Source: an uncultured bacterium (lineage in GTDB: Bacteria > Cyanobacteriota > Vampirovibrionia > Gastranaerophilales > Gastranaerophilaceae). Taken from it: a stretch of 7,436 nucleotides of DNA. The position numbers and the translations under genes are program-made. Shown one piece after another: positions 1 to 5,348 of this stretch (position 1 is its first letter; every line of letters begins with the position of its first letter). Location of the stretch: contig CAPYQR010000078.1 in NCBI GenBank assembly GCA_948742005.1, positions 1 to 7,436 on the forward strand. The letters are read 5' to 3'. A model generated the notes under the pieces. It ran no database searches, was not told the DNA's origin, and saw only the letters and a program-made list of their open reading frames with translations.

Positions 1-1184
1 AATTGATCCAGCCTTTCCATTGCTTCAAGCGTGTTTTCGTAAGTCCCGAATGATGTTAAACGGAAAAATCCTTCGCCGTTTTGCCCAAAACCCGCACCAG
101 GAGTTCCAACGACTTGTATTTTTTCAAGCAGATAATCGAAAAATTCCCATGAGTTCATATTGTTAAAACACTTAAACCAGACATAAGGAGAGTGGATTCC
201 TCCCGTAAAATAAATATTGTGCTTAATTAATGTATTTGAAATCAACTTTGCATTTCTTTTGTAATATTCAATATTTTCCTTGATTTCCTTTTGACCTTGC
301 GCACTAAAAACTGCCGCAGCACCTTTTTGGATAATGTATGGGACACCGTTAAATTTTGTTGTCTGGCGTCTTAGCCACATCTTATTTAAACTCATATTGT
401 CAAACAAAAGCTCATGTCCAACAATAGTATACCCGCAGCGTGTTCCCGTAAAACCTGCAGTTTTAGAAAAAGAGCAAAATTCTATCGCGCATTTTTTCGC
501 ATTTTCAATTTCAAAAATACTTGTTGGAAGTTTCTCGTTTTGAGAATCATTATCAATAAAACATTCATAAGCAGAATCAAATAAAATTACTGCATTATTT
601 TTAAGAGCATAGTCAACCCATTTTTTCAACTGTCCTTTGTTGTAAACAGCTCCTGTCGGATTGTTTGGCGAACAAAGATAGATAATGTCAGCTTTTATTT
701 CATAATCAGGCATTGGCAGAAAATCATTTTCTTCATTGGCTTTCAAAAAAACTATTTTTCTTCCCGCCATAGTATTTGTATCAACATAAACCGGATAAAC
801 AGGATCAGGAATTAAAACCGTATTATCTTTTGAAAAAATATCCAAAATATTTCCAAGGTCAGATTTAGCGCCGTCTGAAATAAAAATTTCATCTGATGAA
901 AGATTAACATTTTTTTCTTTATAATATTTTTGGATTTCTTCTTTTAGAAAATCATATCCTTGTTCAGGGCCATATCCTCTAAACCCTTCGCTTGTGCCCA
1001 TTTCGTCACTTGCGCATTTTAGTGCTTCAACAACACTTTTGCACAAAGGTCTTGTAACATCCCCGATTCCAAGACGGATTATTTTTTTGTCGGGATTTTT
1101 TTGTGCAAAATCAATTACTTTTTTTGCAACAGTTGAAAACAAATAACTTGTCTCGAGTTTTTTATAATTTTCATTAATTTTCAT
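1..1184 (-). CDS. dapL: LL-diaminopimelate aminotransferase (partial, C-terminus cut by window edge)
   Basis: PLP-dependent class I/II aminotransferase that converts tetrahydrodipicolinate plus glutamate to LL-diaminopimelate and 2-oxoglutarate in one step, bypassing the acylated intermediates of DapD/DapC/DapE; it feeds lysine and peptidoglycan synthesis in the cytosol. My translation gives 394 codons with no stop. The family is about 395 to 411 residues, so only the last few are missing. Visible motifs: YLF near residue 14, RLGIGD near 38, GYGPEQ (70-75), SDGAK, DPVYPVYVD, SPNNPTG (172-178), DSAY (203-206), and the PLP-lysine motif SFSKTAGFTGTR with Schiff-base Lys241. Near the C-terminus are APYVW-like SPYVWF and TPGAGFG...GEGFFRL, whose Arg should bind the substrate carboxylate. 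This combination is specific to DapL among aminotransferases. The start is fixed by AAGGAG five bases upstream. It follows rplR on the same strand, behind a terminator hairpin. The gene is intact as far as seen. Confidence 0.93.
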   Translation of the reverse strand, partial: MKINENYKKLETSYLFSTVAKKVIDFAQKNPDKKIIRLGIGDVTRPLCKSVVEALKCASDEMGTSEGFRGYGPEQGYDFLKEEIQKYYKEKNVNLSSDEIFISDGAKSDLGNILDIFSKDNTVLIPDPVYPVYVDTNTMAGRKIVFLKANEENDFLPMPDYEIKADIIYLCSPNNPTGAVYNKGQLKKWVDYALKNNAVILFDSAYECFIDNDSQNEKLPTSIFEIENAKKCAIEFCSFSKTAGFTGTRCGYTIVGHELLFDNMSLNKMWLRRQTTKFNGVPYIIQKGAAAVFSAQGQKEIKENIEYYKRNAKLISNTLIKHNIYFTGGIHSPYVWFKCFNNMNSWEFFDYLLEKIQVVGTPGAGFGQNGEGFFRLTSFGTYENTLEAMERLDQ

Positions 1185-1189
1185 CTTTT

Positions 1190-1195
1190 CTCCTT
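1190..1195 (-). promoter_or_regulatory. Ribosome binding site of dapL
   Basis: AAGGAG on the minus strand, five bases before the dapL ATG at 1184. It lies outside the upstream hairpin (1216-1260), so that hairpin does not directly mask it. Confidence 0.75.
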
Positions 1196-1215
1196 AAACT
1201 TCCTTTTTGCTTTTA

Positions 1216-1260
1216 AAAAATAAAACCTGTTTTTCTTTAATATAAACAGGTTTTATTTTT
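1216..1260 (-). terminator. Rho-independent terminator after rplR, possibly acting as a leader attenuator for dapL
   Basis: Perfect 17-base inverted repeat, 1216-1232 pairing with 1244-1260, around an 11-base loop. The core is ACCTGTTT/AAACAGGT with A and T flanks. Read on the minus strand it ends in a run of T, broken by one A, and begins 22 bases after the rplR stop. Its plus-strand reading is also T-rich. The hairpin ends only 31 bases before the dapL start, leaving no room for a full promoter between them. dapL must therefore use readthrough or a promoter overlapping or preceding the hairpin. Confidence 0.85.
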
Positions 1261-1282
1261 ATTTAGATTTTGTCATGAAAAA

Positions 1283-1645
1283 TTAGAATTGCAATCCTGC
1301 TTCACGTGCAGCATCAGCTAAAGCTGCAACTCTACCGTGGAACAAGAATCCGCCTCTGTCAAAAACAACACCCTCAATACCTTTTGCTAAAGCTTTTTTA
1401 GCAACATCAGCGCCGACAACTTTAGCAGCTTCGATATTTCCGCCATGTTTCAAGCCGAGTTCTTTAACTTTTGATGATGAAGAAGCTAAAGTTACACCTT
1501 TAACATCATCAATAACTTGAGCATAGATATGTTTTGTTGAACGATATACTGCTAAACGCGGCCATTGAGCATCGCCTGAAATTTTAAGACGTACTCTTTG
1601 GTGTCTTTTTCTTGTTTGTTCTTTTCTGTTAACTGTTTTAATCAT
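1283..1645 (-). CDS. rplR: 50S ribosomal protein L18 (uL18)
   Basis: Binds 5S rRNA and joins it to the large subunit in the central protuberance together with L5. The 120-residue product has the family's usual length. Recognisable are the basic N-terminus ([13 protein letters not shown], 7-19), the core [20 protein letters not shown] (28-47, with Trp where Arg is common), and the strongly conserved C-terminus [14 protein letters not shown]...[12 protein letters not shown] (93-120). A GGTGAAAGGA ribosome site precedes the ATG. It is 122 bases downstream of rplF and is the last gene of the cluster here: a strong terminator follows it, and the usual next gene, rpsE, is absent. No sequence defect seen. 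Confidence 0.97.
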   Translation of the reverse strand: MIKTVNRKEQTRKRHQRVRLKISGDAQWPRLAVYRSTKHIYAQVIDDVKGVTLASSSSKVKELGLKHGGNIEAAKVVGADVAKKALAKGIEGVVFDRGGFLFHGRVAALADAAREAGLQF

Positions 1646-1715
1646 TTTTCTTTCCTTTCACCAAAACCAGTTCCGTTTTTGTGGTTGGTTTATGCTGGCT
1701 TATGTATTCACTTTG

Positions 1716-1766
1716 CCCTCACTCTCGCTCGCTAAGTGCGCTGCACTAAGCTCGCTCGGTTCGGGG
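1716..1766. repeat. GC-rich palindromic/direct-repeat element in the rplF-rplR gap
   Basis: A compact GC-rich block in an otherwise AT-rich intergenic space. CTCGCTCG occurs twice in direct orientation (1724-1731 and 1751-1758). Between and overlapping these copies is a near-perfect inverted repeat, GCTAAGTGC (1731-1739) and GCACTAAGC (1743-1751), with one mismatch and a 3-base loop. Outer CCCTC and GGGG tracts border it. No T-run follows on the minus strand, so it does not look like an intrinsic terminator. It resembles a REP-like or small non-autonomous mobile repeat, but a second copy cannot be shown from this window. Confidence 0.6.
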
Positions 1767-1767
1767 A

Positions 1768-2307
1768 TTATTTCTTGCCTGCTTTGCCGGCTTTTCTTGC
1801 TATGTATTCGCCTTCGTATTTAACACCTTTTCCTTTGTAAACTTCAGGCGGACGTTTAGAACGGATTAGAGCTGCGATGTCGCCTACCATTTGTTTGTTT
1901 GAACCTGAAACAGTGATTTTTGTGTTAGCTTCAACAGTAATGCTGATGCCTTGAGGCGGTTCAATGATTACAGGGTGCGAGTAACCCAAAGAAAGGTTGA
2001 TAGAGCTTCCTTGCATTGCTGCACGATACCCTACACCAACGATTTCAAGTTTCTTTTCAAATGGTGTTTTAACGCCCATTATAGCATTTGAAATTAATGT
2101 TCTGAAAAGTCCGTGCAAACTTCTGGATTTTCTGTCGTCTGCTTTTCTGTTTACAATAACTTCTTTGTCTTGAATTAAAACTTCAATTTCTGCGGGAAAT
2201 TCAACGCTTTCAGTTCCTTTTGGGCCTTTTGCGGTTAAAACGTTGTTTTCTATTTTGACTTCAACTCCATCCGGAATTGAAATTGGTAATTTACCGATTC
2301 TTGACAT
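1768..2307 (-). CDS. rplF: 50S ribosomal protein L6 (uL6)
   Basis: Large-subunit protein at the base of the L7/L12 stalk, contacting 23S rRNA near the sarcin-ricin loop. The 179 residues equal the normal length. It starts MSRIGKLPISIP, as the family does. Two L6 alpha-beta repeats can be seen, roughly 1-82 and 83-179. Typical segments are LTAKGPKG (24-31), RSLHGLFRTLISNAI (62-76), GVGYRA (91-96), SNKQMVGDIAALIRS (136-150) and the C-terminal signature RPPEVYKGKGVKYEGEYIARKAGK (152-175). AAGGAG lies nine bases before the ATG. It sits 94 bases downstream of rpsH, in the conserved rpsH-rplF-rplR order. Nothing unusual in the protein. Confidence 0.98.
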   Translation of the reverse strand: MSRIGKLPISIPDGVEVKIENNVLTAKGPKGTESVEFPAEIEVLIQDKEVIVNRKADDRKSRSLHGLFRTLISNAIMGVKTPFEKKLEIVGVGYRAAMQGSSINLSLGYSHPVIIEPPQGISITVEANTKITVSGSNKQMVGDIAALIRSKRPPEVYKGKGVKYEGEYIARKAGKAGKK

Positions 2308-2401
2308 TTCTTTTTTCTCCTTTTGCTTTATGTAATTTTAAGCGGGAACGCATCGCTATTTTTGCGATTTAACCCTTTAATACTCTTGCTTTTGTTCGGG
2401 T

Positions 2402-2797
2402 TTACCAAACGTGGCAGAGGACTTCGCCGCCGACTTTGTTTGCGCGAGCTTGTTTTTCGGTCATTAAACCTTTTGAAGTTGAAATAACTGCAATTCCCAT
2501 GCCATCAAATACTCTTGGCATGTTTTTTGCTTTTGAATAAACTCGCAAACCCGGTTTTGAAATTCTTTTTAAGCCTGTGATTACGCTTTGGTTGTTGTCA
2601 TATTTTAAAGTAACCGTGATTTCTTTAAAACCGTCTTTTTCTCCAACTACGTAGCTTTCAACATAGCCTTGTTCTTTTAAAACTTTGATTAATTCTTCTT
2701 TTAATTTTGAATGCGGCATTGAAACATTTTCATGTTTAACAAGATTAGCATTTCTGATACGCGTTAAAGCATCTGCTATCGGGTCATTGATTGTCAT
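2402..2797 (-). CDS. rpsH: 30S ribosomal protein S8 (uS8)
   Basis: Binds the central domain of 16S rRNA early in 30S assembly. In E. coli it is also the translational repressor of the spc operon. The 131-residue length is standard. It opens with MTINDPIADALTRIRNAN, a family hallmark. It continues with KLKEELIKVLKEQGY (31-45), GLKRISKPGLRVY (75-87), MPRVFDGMGIAVISTSKG (93-110) and the terminal KVGGEVLCHVW. Here rpsH begins a fresh minus-strand run: the 217 bases upstream separate it from a divergent small gene, and a terminator lies between rpsN and this locus. It therefore probably has its own promoter. AAGGA lies seven bases before the ATG. Confidence 0.98.
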   Translation of the reverse strand: MTINDPIADALTRIRNANLVKHENVSMPHSKLKEELIKVLKEQGYVESYVVGEKDGFKEITVTLKYDNNQSVITGLKRISKPGLRVYSKAKNMPRVFDGMGIAVISTSKGLMTEKQARANKVGGEVLCHVW

Positions 2798-2870
2798 TTG
2801 TTTTTCCTTTCTACTTGCAAGAACTTGTGTCTTGTAGTTTAGTATTTACTGCTATTAATAAGCATTTTTA

Positions 2871-2899
2871 ATAATAAATAAAACAAAAAAAATATGCAA
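2871..2899 (-). promoter_or_regulatory. Candidate promoter for rpsH-rplF-rplR
   Basis: On the minus strand TTGCAT (2899-2894) is separated by 17 bases from TATTAT (2876-2871), a 3/6 and a 5/6 match to the -35 and -10 consensus. It would give a leader of about 65 to 70 bases before rpsH. The region is very AT-rich, so chance matches are easy. Support comes mainly from position: downstream of the terminator at 3310-3342 and the divergent gene, some promoter is needed here. Confidence 0.4.
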
Positions 2900-2934
2900 A
2901 TTTTTGTAACAAATTTTTAACATTAGGTTTGATA

Positions 2935-2955
2935 TTTTGAAAAAATAGTTCAAAA
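2935..2955. repeat. Inverted repeat in the divergent promoter region, possible operator
   Basis: TTTTGAA (2935-2941) and TTCAAAA (2949-2955) form a perfect 7-base dyad with a 7-base spacer. A shorter dyad, TTTGT-A-ACAAA, lies at 2903-2913. Both fall between rpsH and the divergent small gene, where a regulator could act on either side. Such dyads can occur by chance in DNA this rich in A and T. Confidence 0.25.
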
Positions 2956-2981
2956 AATTATTTTACAAATTTTAATTAAAG

Positions 2982-2987
2982 TATAGT
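2982..2987 (+). promoter_or_regulatory. Candidate -10 box for the plus-strand small gene
   Basis: TATAGT, a 5/6 match to TATAAT, 28 bases ahead of the ATG at 3015, giving a plausible short leader. The best -35-like hexamer, TTTACA at 2962-2967, is only 14 bases away, shorter than ideal. An alternative pair is TTGAAA (2937-2942) with TATTTT (2959-2964) at 16 bases. The exact promoter is uncertain. Confidence 0.3.
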
Positions 2988-3004
2988 AAGGCTGAATGTA
3001 AAAA

Positions 3005-3009
3005 AGGAG
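3005..3009 (+). promoter_or_regulatory. Ribosome binding site of the plus-strand small gene
   Basis: AGGAG five bases before the ATG at 3015, within AAAAAGGAGAAAAT. It matches the strongest ribosome sites of the neighbouring genes, which argues that the reversed small reading frame is really translated. Confidence 0.7.
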
Positions 3010-3014
3010 AAAAT

Positions 3015-3293
3015 ATGACAGAAATAAGACCCGCTTTTATATCAATTGCAAATATTACAGGTCCAAAAGACAAGCCAATAAAAAATGAAGTAACTTTTGT
3101 TAATTTGAATAATGCTGTTAAAATTAATCTGGATAAAAAGACAGACAAGATGAAAGTCAGCTATATTACAGGCGAAGACGATACTTTTACTTTAAACAAA
3201 GATTTTTGCGCTGATGATGTTTGTAAATGGCTTAAATCTTCCGAATCCGAGCAAGTAAATACTTCTGATGCAAAATTGGATCATTTGGGATAG
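3015..3293 (+). CDS. Hypothetical protein, 92 residues, inserted in reverse between rpsN and rpsH
   Basis: I do not recognise this protein. It is small, soluble-looking and rich in Lys, Asp and Asn, with no signal peptide or membrane segment. The first 60 residues alternate polar and hydrophobic residues in a way that suggests beta strands (EVTFVNL 25-31, AVKINL 34-39, KMKVSYITG 45-53, DTFTL 56-60). A short helical segment follows with two cysteines (FCADDVCKWL, Cys65 and Cys70), then a polar tail. The case for a real gene is an AGGAG five bases upstream, a plausible -10 box, a perfect terminator 17 bases after the stop, and no gene on the opposite strand. It runs against all its neighbours and interrupts a gene order kept in most bacteria. 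Base composition resembles its surroundings, so recent transfer is not evident. A lineage-specific gene seems likely. Any link to ribosomes is speculation from position. Confidence 0.75.
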   Translation: MTEIRPAFISIANITGPKDKPIKNEVTFVNLNNAVKINLDKKTDKMKVSYITGEDDTFTLNKDFCADDVCKWLKSSESEQVNTSDAKLDHLG

Positions 3294-3309
3294 TATACTT
3301 TATTAATTT

Positions 3310-3342
3310 TAAAAACACTCTTGATTATCAAGAGTGTTTTTA
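3310..3342. terminator. Bidirectional Rho-independent terminator between the 92-residue gene and rpsN
   Basis: A 15-base perfect stem, 3310-3324 pairing with 3328-3342, with a 3-base loop. The GC-bearing core is CACTCTTGA/TCAAGAGTG. On the plus strand it ends in GTTTTTATTTTT, 17 bases after the small gene's stop. On the minus strand it ends in GTTTTTAAAATT, about 26 bases after the rpsN stop. It can therefore end both converging transcripts and would separate the upstream ribosomal operon from rpsH-rplF-rplR. Confidence 0.88.
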
Positions 3343-3368
3343 TTTTTGTAATTTGTATATTTGATTTA

Positions 3369-3575
3369 TTACCAGGATGATTTTGTAACACCGGGTAATA
3401 AGCCTTGATGTGCCATTTTTCTAAGGCATATTCTGCAAATACCGAAATCACGGTGAAAGCCGTGAGGTCTTCCGCAGATTGAACAACGGTTGTGAAGTCT
3501 TACTTTTGAATATTTGCCTTTAGCAACAAGTTCTTCACGTCTTAGTTCTTTGTTTATCATTGCTTTTTTAGCCAT
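3369..3575 (-). CDS. rpsN: 30S ribosomal protein S14, zinc-binding form (uS14, type Z)
   Basis: Late-assembling protein of the 30S head. The four zinc ligands are present as C31-S-I-C34 and C47-R-I-C50, followed by the conserved end [15 protein letters not shown]. The product has 68 residues against the usual 61 for zinc S14 and about 90 to 101 for the zinc-free form. The extra length lies before the first cysteine. There [22 protein letters not shown], together with GRPHGF after the knuckle, recalls the long form. The start has AGGAG twelve bases upstream, rather far but with no better in-frame choice. It follows rplE in the classical spc order and is the last gene before the terminator at 3310-3342. 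Confidence 0.95.
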   Translation of the reverse strand: MAKKAMINKELRREELVAKGKYSKVRLHNRCSICGRPHGFHRDFGICRICLRKMAHQGLLPGVTKSSW

Positions 3576-3672
3576 TTTTAAAGTTATCTCCTATTGATTT
3601 TAATTTGCGGAATTTTATTCCTGCTTTTTGATTTATTTATATATTTTCAGGGCGGGTTAATCCCTGCTTGTT
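3576..3672 (-). other. rplE-rpsN intercistronic region with two small hairpins
   Basis: This 97-base spacer is much longer than those between the upstream genes. It contains two small inverted repeats: CAGGG (3648-3652) with CCCTG (3662-3666), and GGAAT (3609-3613) with ATTCC (3617-3621), the latter extendable by GC/GC around one bulged base. Neither is followed by a T-run on the minus strand, so they are not clear terminators. They may be processing or translational control structures. No convincing promoter was seen. Confidence 0.3.
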
Positions 3673-4230
3673 TTATCTGTTTTTAAAAGGCATTCCTAAG
3701 TGTTTTAATAAGCTTCTTGCTTCGTCATCCGTATTTGCTGTTGTAATGATTGAAACATTCATACCTTTTACAATATCAACTTCTTCATAATGAATTTCAG
3801 GAAATAATGATTGTTCTTTTAAGCCGAATGTATAGTTTCCTCTGCCGTCAAAACTTTTTGGGCTTACACCTCTAAAGTCGCGGATTCTGGGGAGAACAAC
3901 GCAGACTAATTTTTGGAAAAAGTCATACATTCTTTCACCCCTAAGTGTAACCATAGCACCAACGGGCATTCCTTCTCTTAATTTGTAAGAAGCGATTGAT
4001 TTTTTAGCTTTTGTTGATAACGCTTTTTGTCCCGCAATTTTAGTTAGTTGAATAACAATGTTTTCAGCTAATTTTGAATTGTGAGAAGCTTCGCCAACAC
4101 CCATGTTTAGAACAATTTTAGCCATTTTTGGGATTTGCATATCATTTTTGTATGCAAATTCTTCTTTTAATTTTGCTCTTACTTCCTTTATATAACGTTC
4201 TTTTAAGTTACCTGTCGTTGTTTTAGACAT
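3673..4230 (-). CDS. rplE: 50S ribosomal protein L5 (uL5)
   Basis: Binds 5S rRNA and forms part of the central protuberance, contacting the P-site tRNA and the 30S head. The 185 residues are within the normal range of about 180. Conserved blocks are [16 protein letters not shown] (33-48), [28 protein letters not shown] (75-102), and the highly conserved [26 protein letters not shown] (115-140), followed by FPEI and a [27 protein letters not shown] end. AAGGA lies nine bases before the ATG. It sits 98 bases downstream of rplX, a gap containing an internal promoter candidate and an inverted repeat. In E. coli the start of this gene is the S8 repressor target; I cannot show the same here. Confidence 0.98.
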   Translation of the reverse strand: MSKTTTGNLKERYIKEVRAKLKEEFAYKNDMQIPKMAKIVLNMGVGEASHNSKLAENIVIQLTKIAGQKALSTKAKKSIASYKLREGMPVGAMVTLRGERMYDFFQKLVCVVLPRIRDFRGVSPKSFDGRGNYTFGLKEQSLFPEIHYEEVDIVKGMNVSIITTANTDDEARSLLKHLGMPFKNR

Positions 4231-4254
4231 TTTTGTATTTCCTTAATTTAGCCT

Positions 4255-4311
4255 TTGAAATTCTGCCTTTATTATATTATGACACATAAATTCAGACCTG
4301 TCGAATTTCAA
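4255..4311. repeat. 9-base inverted repeat framing the rplX-rplE gap
   Basis: TTGAAATTC (4255-4263) and GAATTTCAA (4303-4311) are perfect inverted copies separated by 39 bases that include the candidate internal promoter. In a readthrough transcript the arms could pair upstream of the rplE ribosome site. In a transcript starting at the internal promoter the 5' arm would be missing. Confidence 0.4.
4276..4304 (-). promoter_or_regulatory. Candidate internal promoter upstream of rplE
   Basis: On the minus strand TCGACA (4304-4299, 5/6 to TTGACA) lies exactly 17 bases from CATAAT (4281-4276, 5/6 to TATAAT). CATAAT is preceded by TGT, giving an extended -10 (TGN) motif. A perfect TATAAT also occurs at 4276-4271 but has no well-placed -35. 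The start point would fall near 4269, with a leader of about 40 bases before rplE. This is the best sigma70-type match seen in the window. Confidence 0.5.
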
Positions 4312-4328
4312 TGCCCCACTTTTGTGGT

Positions 4329-4679
4329 CTATACATCAATTACTTCGCCGCATTTTTTGCAAACACGGACTTTTTTGCCGTCTTTAATTTCTTTTTTAAC
4401 TCTTGTTGCTTTTTCGCAAGACGGGCAGCAAATCATAACTTTTGAAGCATCAATCGGTTTTGCAATTTTGTTTAATCCGCCTTGAATGCCTGCCATGGGA
4501 TTTGCCTTTTGTGCTTTTGTGACAACATTCACACCGTCAACAAGGACTGTTCCTTTTGCAGTATTAACTTCTTTAACGTTTCCTTGTTTTCCTTTGTCTT
4601 TGCCTGAAGTTACGATAACTCTATCGCCGACTTTTGTGTGAAGTTTTTTATTTGCCAAAGGTTTATTATTTTTAGCCAT
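4329..4679 (-). CDS. rplX: 50S ribosomal protein L24 (uL24) with C-terminal zinc ribbon
   Basis: Assembly-initiating large-subunit protein near the tunnel exit. The KOW-type beta barrel is clear: HTKVGDRVIVTSGKDKGKQGNV (14-35), then VLVDGVNVVTKAQK (45-58) and the Gly/Asn loop NPMAGIQGGLNKIAKPIDASKVM (60-82). It continues with a cysteine motif, CCPSC (84-88) and CKKC (107-110), as in L24 proteins that bind zinc; E. coli L24 lacks these cysteines. At 116 residues it is slightly longer than the 103 to 105 of the zinc-free form. TAGGAA lies nine bases before the ATG. It is 22 bases after rplN and ends with TAG ahead of a wide gap. Confidence 0.97.
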   Translation of the reverse strand: MAKNNKPLANKKLHTKVGDRVIVTSGKDKGKQGNVKEVNTAKGTVLVDGVNVVTKAQKANPMAGIQGGLNKIAKPIDASKVMICCPSCEKATRVKKEIKDGKKVRVCKKCGEVIDV

Positions 4680-4701
4680 TTTCCTAGATTCCTATTATTT
4701 A

Positions 4702-5070
4702 TTATATTACTTCCGGAGCAAGAGAAATGATTTTCATGAAATTTTTATCTCTAAGTTCTCTGGCTACGGGTCCGAAAACACGTGTTCCGCGCGGCGCACC
4801 GTCTTTGTTGATGATAACGGCTGCGTTTTCATCAAATCTGATGACAGAACCATCGTTGCGTTTGATGTCAGCTTTTGTTCTGACTACAACAGCATCAACA
4901 ACATCTGATTTTTTTACGGGCATATTCGGGTTAGCATCTTTAACGGCGCATTTGATAACATCGCCGACGCTTGCATATTTTTTATTACTTGAACCCATAA
5001 CACGGATGCAAAGAAGTTCTTTTGCGCCTGTATTATCGGCAACTTGTAATCTTGTTTCTTGTTGTATCAT
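4702..5070 (-). CDS. rplN: 50S ribosomal protein L14 (uL14)
   Basis: Large-subunit interface protein that forms bridge B8 with 16S rRNA and is the binding site of the silencing factor RsfS. Its 122 residues are the exact family length. The hallmark [19 protein letters not shown] opens the protein. [14 protein letters not shown] (36-49) follows, then [28 protein letters not shown] (61-88) and [29 protein letters not shown] (93-121). AAAAGG lies about ten bases before the ATG. It is 23 bases downstream of rpsQ in the conserved order. Nothing irregular. Confidence 0.98.
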   Translation of the reverse strand: MIQQETRLQVADNTGAKELLCIRVMGSSNKKYASVGDVIKCAVKDANPNMPVKKSDVVDAVVVRTKADIKRNDGSVIRFDENAAVIINKDGAPRGTRVFGPVARELRDKNFMKIISLAPEVI

Positions 5071-5093
5071 AATTTTGCTACCTTTTTATTTAA

Positions 5094-5339
5094 CTACTTA
5101 GCAACGCTTACAACTTTGTCTAAATTCCATCTGATTGAACCTGATAAAGGTCTGGATTCAACAATTGTAACAACATCCCCAACATGACATTGGTTTTGTT
5201 CGTCGCGAACTTTGAAATTCTTTGTGAATGTCATTGTTTTTTTATATTTTTTATGAGCTTTATGTTCAGCAACTTCAACAACAATTGCTTTTTCCATTTT
5301 ATCGCTCACAACCGTACCTTGTTTTACTTTTTTAGGCAT
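5094..5339 (-). CDS. rpsQ: 30S ribosomal protein S17 (uS17)
   Basis: Primary 16S rRNA binding protein of the 30S body, with an OB-fold. The chosen start gives 81 residues beginning MPKKVKQGTVVSDKM, matching the usual 80 to 87. A longer in-frame reading from 5360 would add seven residues, but it overlaps rpmC and has no ribosome site, whereas AAGGA lies nine bases before 5339. Conserved parts are GTVVSDKMEKAIVVEV (8-23), HKKYKKTMTFTKNFKVRDE (29-47), VGDVVTIVESRPLS (53-66) and WNLDKVV (71-77). It starts 13 bases after the rpmC stop, so translation is probably coupled. Confidence 0.97.
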   Translation of the reverse strand: MPKKVKQGTVVSDKMEKAIVVEVAEHKAHKKYKKTMTFTKNFKVRDEQNQCHVGDVVTIVESRPLSGSIRWNLDKVVSVAK

Positions 5340-5348
5340 TTTTTGTAT

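Noticed and set aside
334..543. Plus-strand open frame of 69 codons
   Set aside because: It lies wholly inside dapL on the opposite strand, has no ribosome site and no recognisable protein; a shadow frame.
1185..1282. Lysine riboswitch upstream of dapL
   Set aside because: Fewer than 100 bases are available and are filled by one simple hairpin; the multi-helix lysine aptamer cannot fit.
2352..2368. ATCGC/GCGAT hairpin in the rpsH-rplF gap
   Set aside because: A 5-base stem with a 7-base loop and no T-run; too weak to call a terminator or regulatory element.
4316..4327. CCAC-TTTT-GTGG hairpin after rplX as a terminator
   Set aside because: Only a 4-base stem and followed on the minus strand by GGGC rather than a T-run.
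4255..4485. Plus-strand open frame of 76 codons over the end of rplX
   Set aside because: Mostly antisense to the conserved C-terminal half of L24 and lacks a ribosome site.
4727..5101. Plus-strand open frame of 124 codons
   Set aside because: Complete antisense of rplN; the length reflects codon bias of the real gene.
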